A stretch of DNA of 64,000 bases from Oligoflexia bacterium (GCA_015232355.1 JADFZW010000011.1:90721-154720), one strand, 5' to 3'. Positions 26,359 through 35,450 are shown, numbered from the stretch's first letter. Notes: generated by a model not told the origin, from the letters alone. A program made the numbers and translations.

Positions 26359-28365
26359 TTGGGTGCATTATTAAAGGAAAAAGAAAAGGATAAAGAAAAA
26401 AATACAAAGTATGCCAAGATATCAGCAATTAATGGCAAACATCCATTTCAGCAAGTATTTGCTCCTGGTGAAGGTTATATAAATTACTCTGTAAGAAGCA
26501 AAAAAAATGGTAATGTATTATTTTTTAATTTTGTTTTGGCCAAAGAAATAGGACTTATAGAAAAAGATCACCCTCATCAACTCAATCCCGAACTAGAACA
26601 AACACTTCTAGATGCTTTCGCCATTACCATAATAAATGAATATGATATAATTCATAAGGTGCATATTCCAGCAAATGAAATTCACCCGAATCCCTATATG
26701 GCCACTCGTTATTTGCAATTACAACATCCAAACAAGAAGGGCAAAACATCTGGAGATGGTCGTTCGATTTGGAATGGTGTTATTGAAAGTAATGGAAAAA
26801 TTTATGATGTCTCCAGTTGTGGAACTGGTGCCACTAGTTTAAGTCCAGCTTCGGCGATAAAAAAAACATTTTTTAAAACAGGAGATCCTAATGTCTCCTA
26901 TGGATGTGGATGTGCGGATAGTATTGATGGTTATGGAGCTGCTGTTTTAAGTGAGATATTTAATGGTAATAAAATTGGAACTGAACGAACTTTAGCGATT
27001 ATCAATTTTAATAAACAATTTTCTATAAATGTAAGGGTAGGAGAGAATTTGATTAGACCCTCTCATTTTTTTGTTCATCTAAAGCAAAATAATTTAATGG
27101 CATCAAAAAAAATTACAGATTATTACATTGATCGTGAGATTAAAAATGGAAATTATCCAAAGTTATCAAATTACAATCAACGATACCAATATTTCTTAGA
27201 GCAAACTGTAAAAACATTTTCATCTATGGCGGCCAAATTTGAGAGTGAATATATCTTTTGTTGGCTTGATTGGGATGGAGACAATATATTAACTAATGGA
27301 GGGATAATTGACTTTGGATCTGTTAGGCAATTTGGACTTTTTCATCATAAGTATCGCTATGATGATGTAGATCGTTTTTCTACTACTATTTTAGAGCAAA
27401 AACAAAAAGCAAGATATATAGTGCAAACATTTATTCAATTAATTGATTTTATCAAGAGTGGACATAAAAAAAATATTAAAAAGTTTGCTAAACACTATCT
27501 TTTAAAATCATTTGATCGAATGTATGAGGAAAAGAAAAAAGAGCTGTTACTAAAAAAAATTGGATTAAACAATTCTCAAACTAGAATCATGCTAAAAAAT
27601 CATCGTCGTATAATAGAAAAATTTCAAGAAAGCTTTTGTTATTTTGAAAAACAAGTGGGAGTAAAGGGATCGATAAAAGTTGAAGATGGTATTAATCATA
27701 ATGCTATTTTTTGCATGCGAGATTTGCTTAGAGAATTACCCAAAAGATATTCTCAATTTAATAATAATAATAATAGCATAAAAACAATTAGTGCTAATCT
27801 TTTATTAAAGATTATGCGCTCAAGTTATGCTAGCAATAAAGATATGCAAATGACTCCTTATCGTTTATATCATGCTCATAGATTGCAAAGATATTATATA
27901 GAAATATTAAAAATATTATGTAAGTTGAAACATAACGATGTCAAAAAGATATTAAGTGAAATTATTGATAGAAGTAGCATGATAAATAAAATTGATCGTA
28001 CCACTGGAAATGGTATTATCTATGTAACAGAGGAGATGATTAAAACCAGTAAGCACTTAAGTTTTGGTGAATTTCATAAAGTAACTGAGGAGTTTATTGC
28101 AAATCAAATCATAGAAAAAAACAAGATTAATTTTTTAAATGAATCTGATACAAACGTTGATCTTGAATCTGCATTTAGTAATCTTAATGAAATTACTGCT
28201 AATCGTGATGTTCTTAAAACATCAACATTTGGTGATAAAAAGTTTAAAGTCATTCAAGTAAGTGAAAAGCATAAGGATAAAAAGAAAGATCATTCATCTT
28301 TTTATATGATAAAAGTGATTAAGAAGCTTTTAAGAATTGTTCATGATAATCGAGATAGCTTATAA
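26359..28365 (+). CDS. SelO-like (YdiU/UPF0061) pseudokinase, putative AMPylase
   Basis: Seen: SGDGRSIWNGVIE (131-143) followed by a Gly-rich segment, and the kinase-type motif LDWDGDNILTNGGIIDFGS (303-321) with Asp304, Asn309 and Asp318. These parallel the SelO nucleotide motifs (GDGRA; N-T-D-N; IDYG). Known: SelO proteins transfer AMP to Ser, Thr or Tyr of proteins in the cytoplasm or mitochondria. Residues outside the motifs differ greatly from ordinary SelO, and the C-terminal 300 residues are unfamiliar. No signal peptide. No upstream ATG exists; TTG 26359 with GAGAG upstream is the best start, and the Lys/Glu-rich N-terminus is low complexity. Function as AMPylase is inferred. Confidence 0.65.
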   Translation: MGALLKEKEKDKEKNTKYAKISAINGKHPFQQVFAPGEGYINYSVRSKKNGNVLFFNFVLAKEIGLIEKDHPHQLNPELEQTLLDAFAITIINEYDIIHKVHIPANEIHPNPYMATRYLQLQHPNKKGKTSGDGRSIWNGVIESNGKIYDVSSCGTGATSLSPASAIKKTFFKTGDPNVSYGCGCADSIDGYGAAVLSEIFNGNKIGTERTLAIINFNKQFSINVRVGENLIRPSHFFVHLKQNNLMASKKITDYYIDREIKNGNYPKLSNYNQRYQYFLEQTVKTFSSMAAKFESEYIFCWLDWDGDNILTNGGIIDFGSVRQFGLFHHKYRYDDVDRFSTTILEQKQKARYIVQTFIQLIDFIKSGHKKNIKKFAKHYLLKSFDRMYEEKKKELLLKKIGLNNSQTRIMLKNHRRIIEKFQESFCYFEKQVGVKGSIKVEDGINHNAIFCMRDLLRELPKRYSQFNNNNNSIKTISANLLLKIMRSSYASNKDMQMTPYRLYHAHRLQRYYIEILKILCKLKHNDVKKILSEIIDRSSMINKIDRTTGNGIIYVTEEMIKTSKHLSFGEFHKVTEEFIANQIIEKNKINFLNESDTNVDLESAFSNLNEITANRDVLKTSTFGDKKFKVIQVSEKHKDKKKDHSSFYMIKVIKKLLRIVHDNRDSL

Positions 28366-28390
28366 GGGTCCTACGCAGAAATTTAAGCGC

Positions 28391-29173
28391 CTATTTTACG
28401 ATTTGATTTAAAATAAGTTGCATTTTTTCAGGAGTGATAAAGTTTGCCTCAGATGCCTTTTTAATAAATAGATCTAATTCGTGCTTATCACCTTGTAAGG
28501 ATTTTTTGTAGGCATTTAATGCTGTATTAAGATCTACACCCAAAAGCTCTTTAGAAAATGCTCTAACATCTTCATCTGTCATGGCCCGTCTCTTTTCCAA
28601 TTTATTCCATTGCAATACTAGTTTAGCAATTTGAGCAGAACGTTCTTCACTTAAACCAAAATCCGCTGCCAATCCTTCTCTTACATTTGCAATTTTCATT
28701 TCATCCTTAAGAGCACCAATTTTTTCTAAATCTTTTGTTGATGGACTGGTATCTTCGAAGATCCATTCAATATTAAATCGATCAGTAAATGTCCCATCTT
28801 GATTGTTAAACAAATTATCTATCACACCCTTTTCGCCAGCATTTTTTATAAAAGCATCATAAGTCATTCCTTGAGTATATTTGTTTAAATCATAAGCATT
28901 ATACAGACCTGAATGTTCATCTTTAACAACAATATAATTGTTAGTGGTATCTGAAATTCCATGAATTTTTTTAAGGTAAAACATCTCTTCTACATTAGAT
29001 CTTTCATTGTAACGATTTAATTCATCCACAAATTTTTTTGCTAGATTAAGTCGATCTAATGGAGACGGTATTATATTTGAATTATCACCGGGGTCACAAG
29101 AAATAAAAAGTAAAACTCCAATCAGAACAAAGAAACATCCATATTTTTTAATCATAAGCATAACTTTTTTCAT
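28391..29173 (-). CDS. Lipoprotein, paralogue of the one at 35545-36327
   Basis: Seen: lipobox FISC (Cys26) after MKKVMLMIKKYGCFFVLIG. The C-terminal half shares a conserved block with the 260-residue lipoprotein at 35545: DLEKxGAL, LxADFGLSExR, AKLVxxW, KRRxxTDxD and LGVD in the same order and spacing, ending in a helical tail with P-E near the end. The N-terminal halves are less alike but both carry a YxVxxN...Y segment. I know no named family. Inferred: an envelope protein of a lineage-specific paralogous set. AAAGGA site before ATG. The downstream end is 25 bp from the convergent SelO-like gene. Confidence 0.78.
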   Translation of the reverse strand: MKKVMLMIKKYGCFFVLIGVLLFISCDPGDNSNIIPSPLDRLNLAKKFVDELNRYNERSNVEEMFYLKKIHGISDTTNNYIVVKDEHSGLYNAYDLNKYTQGMTYDAFIKNAGEKGVIDNLFNNQDGTFTDRFNIEWIFEDTSPSTKDLEKIGALKDEMKIANVREGLAADFGLSEERSAQIAKLVLQWNKLEKRRAMTDEDVRAFSKELLGVDLNTALNAYKKSLQGDKHELDLFIKKASEANFITPEKMQLILNQIVK

Positions 29174-29312
29174 TAGATAAAAATCCTTTGTTAATAATTA
29201 TTATATCGATAGAACTAGTAAGTTTATTATGTTTATTATATTTTTTATAGGAACTTATTAAATAATTCAATACTTTTTATTTACTTAATTTAAAGATAAA
29301 AAGTAGCATAAT

Positions 29313-29336
29313 GTTAACGGTAACGTTAACGTTAAT
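29313..29336. promoter_or_regulatory. Four GTTAAC-type hexamers upstream of lgt
   Basis: GTTAAC, GGTAAC, GTTAAC, GTTAAT follow each other directly, about 32 bp before the lgt start, so they would lie in the promoter or leader. GTTAAC is self-complementary and could bind a regulator, but they may equally be a neutral microsatellite. Confidence 0.35.
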
Positions 29337-29367
29337 GTAAAAATTAAAAAGGATTGTGGTGATAATT

Positions 29368-30156
29368 ATGTATCCTATCTTGATGAAAATAGGTCCAATA
29401 ACAATTCATGGATATGGAAGTTTTTTGGCCTTAGGTTTTTTTTTATGCATGCTCCTTGCTCTGAGGGATAATAAAAAATACAATTTGAATTACAATGATC
29501 AAATGCTTAGAAATCTTTTTTTATGGATTGTGATTGCATCTGCCATTGGGGCCAGATTGTTTCATGTGTTAATCGAAAAACCATCATTCTACTTTGATAA
29601 TCCTATGGCCATAATTAAAGTGTGGGATAATGGAGGTGTAACATTTTATGGAGGATTTATTGCGGCCATAATTGGCTCATATCTTTATTGTCGTAAACAT
29701 AAATGGAGTATGTTTTTATTATCTGATTATCTAATTGTATATGTACCGCTTGGACAAACATTTGCAAGAATTGGATGTTTCTTATCTGGATGTTGTTACG
29801 GTATACCTACTAATTTACCTTGGGGGATAGCTATTCATAATCCTGCAAGTTCAACACTGCCATTGCACGTTTCACTACATCCAACACAACTATATCAGGC
29901 ATTTTGGAATTTATTAACTTTTATTATAATTTATCGAAATGCTTTTAATAAAGAAAAGAGAACACCTGGAGATAATATTATATTATTTGGATTAATATAT
30001 CCCATAGGCAGGATTGTAATTGAATTTTTTCGTGGAGATGAGGTCAGAGGATATGTAATTTCTAATCTACTTACGGTCGGTCAATTTATTAGTTTGATAA
30101 TACTTATATGTGCCGGCCGACTTTTTTTTTCAAAAAAAAGTCGGCCGGCACATTAA
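29368..30156 (+). CDS. lgt: Prolipoprotein diacylglyceryl transferase
   Basis: Inner-membrane enzyme that moves diacylglycerol from phosphatidylglycerol to the lipobox cysteine, first step of lipoprotein maturation, so it serves the many lipoproteins in this window. Seen: about seven membrane helices, IGPITIHGYG start, FYGGFIAA (the HGG region), ARIGCFLSGCCYG replacing the usual GRxGNFxNGE signature, HPTQLYQ, and the C-terminal GRIVIEFFRGDE with the conserved arginines. ATG 29368 is preferred over GTG 29356 because the family begins at this Met. The last codons lie inside a long palindrome and the stop directly abuts the convergent chemoreceptor gene. Confidence 0.93.
   Translation: MYPILMKIGPITIHGYGSFLALGFFLCMLLALRDNKKYNLNYNDQMLRNLFLWIVIASAIGARLFHVLIEKPSFYFDNPMAIIKVWDNGGVTFYGGFIAAIIGSYLYCRKHKWSMFLLSDYLIVYVPLGQTFARIGCFLSGCCYGIPTNLPWGIAIHNPASSTLPLHVSLHPTQLYQAFWNLLTFIIIYRNAFNKEKRTPGDNIILFGLIYPIGRIVIEFFRGDEVRGYVISNLLTVGQFISLIILICAGRLFFSKKSRPAH
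30109..30152. terminator. Perfect 21-bp palindrome over the lgt end (possible bidirectional terminator)
   Basis: Arms of 21 bp: TGTGCCGGCCGAC followed by eight T, and the exact reverse complement, separated by two bases. The GC part is outermost and the T/A tracts are in the middle. It forms the last 14 codons of lgt and ends 5 bp before the stop of the convergent chemoreceptor gene, so it probably stops transcription both ways, although the T-tract is inside rather than after the stem. Confidence 0.6.
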
Positions 30157-32064
30157 TCATCCAATTTTAAATTGAGATAATTCGTGATTAACCTCTTTTG
30201 CTTGACTAGCTAAATTATCTGATAGTTTAATGAACTTTTGAATATGTTCTCTTTGTTGAGCACTATCTTTACAGCTCTCTTCAAGAGCAATTGCCAATTG
30301 GCTAATACATAAAGAAATATCATTTAATTTTTTTTCTGTATTTGATATAAGATCAACACCTTCATTAACTTTTTGAAGTGATGATTTTACTAGATTAGTT
30401 ATATCTTGAGTAAGATAATTACTTTTAAGTGCTAGTTCTTTAATTTCTAGAGCAATCACCGCAAATCCTCTACCATGTTCACCGGCCTTCGCTGATTCAA
30501 TAGAGGCATTTATTGAAAGAATACCTATTTGTTGAGTAATTTCATTAATGGAGTTAATACTAAATGCTATTTGTTTTGATGTCTGTTCAATATCAGAAAT
30601 TGTCTTGGTTGTTTGAGACATTTTTCCAACTGTATCCTTAACTTGTTGTACTGTTTGTTTAATTTCATTGTTTGATTTTGACATTGTATCCACAGATTGT
30701 GACAATGTTGATGATACTGAATCAGAGCCAGAAACAATTGTATCAGCAGCATTACTTAAGCTTAATCCAATATGATTCATTTTAGTTAAATGACTTTGTA
30801 AAGAAATGTTTAATTGATTAAGAGATTTAGCAATAATGCCCATTTCATCAGTTCTAGATAAGGCATGCTTGGAAACTTTAATCGAAAAATCTTTTTGAGA
30901 CATTAAATCTAAATGTTGAGCAACTCGAATAATAGGTAAAGAAATAGTTTTAGCATTTTTTATGGAGTAAAATGTACCTACTACTAATGCAAAAATAGTA
31001 AAAAAGATAATATAAAATCGCATTTGTCGTATGGGCCAATAGACTTCATCGAGATCCATTTCAGCTACTATTATCCATATGTTACCATAAAGATCTATTT
31101 TAGAATATGAAGACATAACGTTTTTGTTATTATAATTTCTTGATTCTTTTACGATGGTTTTTGTGTCAATATTAGAATTTTCCAAGATATCTTTATAAGA
31201 TGTGTTTTCAGTAATTTTTTTTCCAGCTGCAATTGTATTTTGTAACTTATAATCAACTTCATTAGAGGAAATATCTGTTCGTAAAAAACCATCAGCGGCA
31301 ATGACAAATAATTCGCCTTTATTTCCAAGTCCTGTTTTGAAGTTAGAAATATTATTTATGATGTTCCAATCTAATTCTATATATAAGTATCCCATCCTAT
31401 CATTTTTGGCATAAACATCACGATTATATTTTGAAAATATTGGAACAATAAGAAAAGATACAAGACGTTTTAATTTATCAGAATAAAATAAATCAACAAA
31501 ATATATTTTATTATCATTATAATTTGCTTTGGAAATTGCTATTAAACCTGTTGATAGTGGACTTTCTTTATACTCACCTTTAAGTAAGTTTTTACCTAGC
31601 AAATAATCATGTCTGGCTTGAGCAATAATACTCCCATTACTTTGTATTATTCCAAAATTTTTAATTCCATACTGTTGTATCATCTCATCAAAAATCTCTT
31701 TATGTTTATTATCTAAGTCGTTGTAATATTTCTGATTAAAATCTGTATCTTTGGAGAGATCTGTTCCGCTACCAATTACACTATTTTCATACATGATAGC
31801 TGCATCTTGAATGAATTTACTAGTGGCCATTGATTTAATGATATTTATTTGTGTTTCGAAAATATTTTTAATCTCAGTTGCTTTACTTTGCCCTAAAGCA
31901 GATAAACTTTCTTCTTTGGTTGTTTTAAGTGCATTGAATGCTAGAAAATAACTTATAACTCCAATGGTGATACAACAAATTAGTGAAAAAATTGAAAAAA
32001 GAAAGATCAATCTATTTTTAAAATTTAATTTATTTAACCATGCTTGGATATCAAATATAATCAT
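30157..32064 (-). CDS. Methyl-accepting chemotaxis protein with periplasmic sensor domain
   Basis: Transmembrane chemoreceptor. Seen: first membrane helix about 17-40, a large periplasmic sensor (about 41-340) with dCache-like features, second helix about 349-369, HAMP region, and a cytoplasmic coiled coil whose tip ILSINASIESAKAGEHGRGF (515-534) matches the CheA/CheW-binding hairpin. The tip is followed by FAVIALEIKELA. Known: ligand binding in the periplasm changes CheA kinase activity. The ligand is unknown. The C-terminus lacks a CheR-docking pentapeptide. AGGGAA site before ATG. No cheA or cheW nearby, but a CheY-like gene lies about 1 kb away. Confidence 0.92.
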   Translation of the reverse strand: MIIFDIQAWLNKLNFKNRLIFLFSIFSLICCITIGVISYFLAFNALKTTKEESLSALGQSKATEIKNIFETQINIIKSMATSKFIQDAAIMYENSVIGSGTDLSKDTDFNQKYYNDLDNKHKEIFDEMIQQYGIKNFGIIQSNGSIIAQARHDYLLGKNLLKGEYKESPLSTGLIAISKANYNDNKIYFVDLFYSDKLKRLVSFLIVPIFSKYNRDVYAKNDRMGYLYIELDWNIINNISNFKTGLGNKGELFVIAADGFLRTDISSNEVDYKLQNTIAAGKKITENTSYKDILENSNIDTKTIVKESRNYNNKNVMSSYSKIDLYGNIWIIVAEMDLDEVYWPIRQMRFYIIFFTIFALVVGTFYSIKNAKTISLPIIRVAQHLDLMSQKDFSIKVSKHALSRTDEMGIIAKSLNQLNISLQSHLTKMNHIGLSLSNAADTIVSGSDSVSSTLSQSVDTMSKSNNEIKQTVQQVKDTVGKMSQTTKTISDIEQTSKQIAFSINSINEITQQIGILSINASIESAKAGEHGRGFAVIALEIKELALKSNYLTQDITNLVKSSLQKVNEGVDLISNTEKKLNDISLCISQLAIALEESCKDSAQQREHIQKFIKLSDNLASQAKEVNHELSQFKIG

Positions 32065-32335
32065 TTTATTTCATTCCCTGAAAAATATCACGTTTGTATT
32101 TTGTTAATATCACCAATGTTTACGGATTTTTTAAAGAAATACTTAAGATGAATTCATCTATGTTTGCCAACTTTTTTGCAAAAAATACGTCTGCCTGTAA
32201 ATATAGTGCGAGGTAGTGCACGCGGTTGTAGTTCTAGTTCTATAGTTTTTATTTACCCTTAGTTGTTGAGTATGGATATTGTTAATAATAAAAAATAATA
32301 AATATGTTTTATAAAAAATTAAGGTTATATTCTTG

Positions 32336-32713
32336 CTATAAATTTAATAGATATATTTCTGCTTCCTCAATATCTTTTGTCGCCTTAATATCAACTTTTG
32401 TTAACAATTTTATTCCAGTTAAAACCACTTGCATGGCCCCATACATCCCAACTATGGAAACGCCTTTAATTTTTTTGTATATATTCATTGATAAATCTTT
32501 GATCAAAGTAGCAACTTCCAAATTTACTGAAGTTCCTTGAACATCAAAGATTACTAGGAGCGAATGTTCTGGATAAGACTCAAGCATTTTTCCTACCTCA
32601 ATAAATATTTCTCTTGCTATTATCATATCCGCTTTGCTAGTAGTTAAATCTTTAAAAACAATATAAAAAATTTCTTTATTGTTAATATGACTTCTTTTAT
32701 AAATTCTTTCCAT
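32336..32713 (-). CDS. STAS/SpoIIAA-like small protein
   Basis: 125 residues with alternating strands and helices typical of the STAS/SpoIIAA-like fold: IFYIVFKDLT strand, helix, SLLVIFDVQGTSVN (strand then loop), helix, KGVSIVGMYG strand and helix. No clear anti-sigma-antagonist phosphoserine motif (DxSG) is present; VQGTSVN is in that place. Known: such folds act as regulatory adaptors or lipid-binding modules. Inferred role: signalling partner, in keeping with the chemoreceptor and CheY on either side. GAGGAA site before ATG. Moderate fold confidence, unknown function. Confidence 0.65.
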   Translation of the reverse strand: MERIYKRSHINNKEIFYIVFKDLTTSKADMIIAREIFIEVGKMLESYPEHSLLVIFDVQGTSVNLEVATLIKDLSMNIYKKIKGVSIVGMYGAMQVVLTGIKLLTKVDIKATKDIEEAEIYLLNL

Positions 32714-33151
32714 AATAATTATTCCTCAATCATCCAAGTTGTTAACCTGATTATAGAATGCTTTAAATAATTTAAATAATCTAACTTTATTGGGAAGAAA
32801 AAAAATTCATCATGAATTAGAAAAGGACCTATTAGAGCAAATTGCTTGGTTAAGCAATTAAAGTGCTGATCATGCTTCAATAGGTGATATATTATCTCAA
32901 CTACGTAAAAAAATAATTCCAGATTTTAATATAAATGCATTGGATGAATTAATCTTATCTGATGAAAAGCTTAAATAATATTAAATGAATAACTAAGAAC
33001 TGCCGATAATAAATGATATAATATTCATATATTTTATATTTATAAAAATTGGGTTCTTTATACGATTGTAAAACTGTTAATAGTTTGTCTCTCATTCGGT
33101 CTAGAGTTCAATTTTATTTATATACCTATATTTTTTTTAAGGAGATGTTGT
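32714..33151. other. Intergenic region (438 bp) with a gene remnant
   Basis: Lies between divergent STAS-like and CheY genes. The middle holds a broken reading frame (32790-32978, separate entry). The part before cheY (32980-33150) is AT-rich leader DNA with a good AAGGAG site but no clear promoter boxes. No RNA gene or terminator seen. Confidence 0.5.
32790..32978 (+). pseudogene. Remnant coding frame with one internal stop
   Basis: One frame reads as protein-like on both sides of a single TAA at 32859: before it GRKKIHHELEKDLLEQIAWL and after it ASIGDILSQLRKKIIPDF then NALDELILSDEKLK, ending in TAA. Composition resembles the genes around it, not random AT-rich DNA. There is no start codon with a ribosome site. 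It is probably the decayed C-terminus of a lost gene of unknown family. Confidence 0.35.
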
Positions 33152-33559
33152 ATGACTTTCAGACCTGACATGAAATTATTAGTAGTAGATGACATGAGTA
33201 CCATGAGAAAAATCATTAAGAACATGCTAGGACAGCTTGGGTTCAAAAATATATCTGAGGCAGATAGTGGAAAAAAAGCACTTGAAATAGTAGAATCTGC
33301 TCATAAATTAGGTAGTCCTTTTGAATTTATATTGTCGGATTGGAATATGCCTGAATTAAATGGTCTTGATTTTTTAAAGGCATTAAAAGCATCAGAAGCA
33401 CATAAAAATATCGCTTTTTTGATGATCACTGCTGAAGCTGAACAGGGAAATGTTATTACAGCAGTTAAGTGTGGTGTTGATAATTATGTTGTTAAACCAT
33501 TTTCTCCACAGATTTTAAAAGAAAAGATAGAAAAAATATTTGCAAAGAGAGGATTGTGA
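33152..33559 (+). CDS. cheY: CheY-type chemotaxis response regulator
   Basis: Stand-alone receiver, closely CheY-like: LLVVDDMSTMRKIIKNML start (Asp13-Asp14, and the SxMR stretch of CheY), phospho-acceptor Asp63 in ILSDWNMPELNG, Thr93 in MITAEAE and Lys115 in VVKPFSP. Known: phospho-CheY binds the flagellar switch to alter rotation. Compared with the receiver at 18175 it is far nearer to canonical CheY. AAGGAG site 9 bp before ATG. Followed by a hairpin terminator at 33705. It may take phosphate from CheA kinases driven by the chemoreceptor at 30157. Confidence 0.92.
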   Translation: MTFRPDMKLLVVDDMSTMRKIIKNMLGQLGFKNISEADSGKKALEIVESAHKLGSPFEFILSDWNMPELNGLDFLKALKASEAHKNIAFLMITAEAEQGNVITAVKCGVDNYVVKPFSPQILKEKIEKIFAKRGL

Positions 33560-33704
33560 CACAATTAGTTTACACAATAACTTTTGTTTATCTTAAGTAT
33601 TATTTATTTATCTAAAGATAAAAAATATTATTATTGATCATCAATAACTCTTAAATCTTTAAGAATATAAAGAATCGATAACAATTATTGTTCATGCTAA
33701 TAAC

Positions 33705-33740
33705 AACGACTAAGATTAGTAATCTTAGTCGTTTAATTTT
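33705..33740 (+). terminator. Hairpin terminator after cheY
   Basis: Perfect 13-bp stem AACGACTAAGATT / AATCTTAGTCGTT with a 3-nt loop, followed by TAATTTTTAA. It lies 145 bp after the cheY stop and 115 bp before the next start. An intrinsic terminator is the simplest reading. Confidence 0.6.
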
Positions 33741-33854
33741 TAAGGAAATGTACGATAATATTAACAACTATCATAGAAGAAAACAGAGTGAGTTTTAGGT
33801 CAATTTAAGAGTAAAAGGATTTTAAGAAAGATCAAATAAAAAAGGATAAAAAAT

Positions 33855-35378
33855 ATGAGTGGTATTAGGACAACAAAAACAATTTGCATTTGGGTATGTT
33901 ACTATATCTTATCTATGTCGCTGTCGCTTTTTTTATCCCTATCTTTTGCTTCTCAAGAGGAATCTAATTCAAAAGATTTTAACATGAGTGAATGCATAAA
34001 AAAACAGATGCCGATGTATGAAGATGATGTAACTTTTATAAATAGATTTAATTATAGTGAAAGTGATCGCTTGATCATAGAAGATAGAGTAGTGCAATTT
34101 GCAAAAGAAGATTGTCTTCAAATGAAGCAAATTGAAGATACAAAAAAACAAAAGAGTAGAGCACAAATACAACCACAGCTAGAAGCAGAAAAAAAAGTAG
34201 TGCAAGAAATAATGATGAAAGATTGCTCATTACAAGAAAGTATAAGTCCACAAAATTCTAAAAATTTCGAGATGATTAAAAATTTAAATGCTCATACCTC
34301 AAAACAATTACGTCAAAGAACGAAAAGAGCGAAAAGAGCGAAAAGAGCAGAAAGAGTAGTTAGGAAAGAAGTTCGAAGAAATAAAGTTAATAATAAAACT
34401 AATGATGGAGGATTAACAAATATAGGTAACACCTGTTATTTTAATAGTGCTATTCAATTTATTTCTGCAAATCCATCTTTGAAAAAGTGTATAGATAAAG
34501 GAGCAAAAGATAGCAGGGATGAATTTAGACAACTTAAACCTACCTTCGTTTTGCTTAAGAGAGTACTTAAAAACATTGAGAGAGGAATAACTAGCAATGA
34601 AGAACTAATGAATGAATTATTTAATTCATTTAAACTAGCATCCCATGCATCCTATGGTAAAAAAAATATAGAGTGGAATTTTGAAATTGGAGTACAAAAT
34701 GATATGGATGAGGCATATAAAAAATTAATGGCATTTTTATTACAACAAGTTGATTGTGATAAATTGTTACGAATTTATTTTACTTATCACATGTCTGACA
34801 GAAAAAATAAAGCTTTAACCAGCAAGGAGAGACAATGGAACCCAAGTACTGAATTTGAATTGATGATAAACGAGAATAATGTTGAGGGCGAGAATGCTAC
34901 TGTTGCTGGATTACTCAAAAATTATTTTCTGCCCACTGATATAGAGGGATATAAAATTATAAAAGGAAGAAAGAATATTAAGATGGATGTAAGAAAACAT
35001 GTAGATATTGATGGATCAAGACTAACTCCGAAATATTTAACTCTCGTACTAAAGAGGCAAACATATACATTTGATGAAAATGGAAATAGAATTGACAGAA
35101 AAGTCTTGACTCCAGTGAGAGTAGAAGAAAGGATAATTGGAAAAGAGATAAATAAAAATCTTAAAGATAATTATTCCCTATTATCATTTACTTGTCATCT
35201 TGGGAGAAGTTCAAGCGGAGGCCATTGGGTAACCGTAAAACATCATAAAGATAAAAAAAGTTGGGTAATGTTAAGTGACTCCTCTAGGCCAGAGGTATTT
35301 GCAAGTTTAGATGAACTAATAAAAAATAATCCTGGATGTGCTACTGGTTCTTCTTCGTTTTTATATGAAAAGATTTAG
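33855..35378 (+). CDS. Exported ubiquitin-specific-protease-like (USP, peptidase C19) protein
   Basis: Seen: signal-type hydrophobic segment (residues 11-32, ending SFA-SQ), a helical N-domain (40-150), a basic linker with RAKRAKRAE repeats (156-175), then a USP core. The Cys box is GGLTNIGNTCYFNSAIQF (185-202) with catalytic Cys194; the His box is SSSGGHWVTVKH with His457; WVMLSDS carries Asp475 as third residue; the chain ends SSFLYEKI like the Y.LFY of USPs. Known: USPs remove ubiquitin from proteins in eukaryotes and occur in bacteria mostly as effectors. Inferred: an exported deubiquitinase-like protease that could act inside eukaryotic hosts or prey. Monocistronic. Some USP zinc-finger and finger residues are not evident. 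Confidence 0.85.
   Translation: MSGIRTTKTICIWVCYYILSMSLSLFLSLSFASQEESNSKDFNMSECIKKQMPMYEDDVTFINRFNYSESDRLIIEDRVVQFAKEDCLQMKQIEDTKKQKSRAQIQPQLEAEKKVVQEIMMKDCSLQESISPQNSKNFEMIKNLNAHTSKQLRQRTKRAKRAKRAERVVRKEVRRNKVNNKTNDGGLTNIGNTCYFNSAIQFISANPSLKKCIDKGAKDSRDEFRQLKPTFVLLKRVLKNIERGITSNEELMNELFNSFKLASHASYGKKNIEWNFEIGVQNDMDEAYKKLMAFLLQQVDCDKLLRIYFTYHMSDRKNKALTSKERQWNPSTEFELMINENNVEGENATVAGLLKNYFLPTDIEGYKIIKGRKNIKMDVRKHVDIDGSRLTPKYLTLVLKRQTYTFDENGNRIDRKVLTPVRVEERIIGKEINKNLKDNYSLLSFTCHLGRSSSGGHWVTVKHHKDKKSWVMLSDSSRPEVFASLDELIKNNPGCATGSSSFLYEKI
34321..34347 (+). repeat. 9-bp tandem repeat in the USP-like gene
   Basis: Three exact copies of CGAAAAGAG followed by one altered copy, coding for repeated Arg-Ala-Lys in the basic linker before the protease core. 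In-frame length change would alter the linker only. Confidence 0.8.
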
Positions 35379-35391
35379 ATACTCGCTTTAT

Positions 35392-35450
35392 ATAAATTTA
35401 TAAATAATTATTCATAAATTTATCCTTTCATTTTATTTTCTTTTCTTTTT
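35392..35450 (+). terminator. Weak AT-only hairpin with T-rich tail after the USP-like gene
   Basis: ATAAATTTAT occurs twice (35392-35401, 35414-35423) and with the internal AATAATTATT gives 16-nt arms with one mismatch, followed by a pyrimidine tract rich in T. An all-AT stem is a poor terminator, so this is tentative. Confidence 0.3.
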
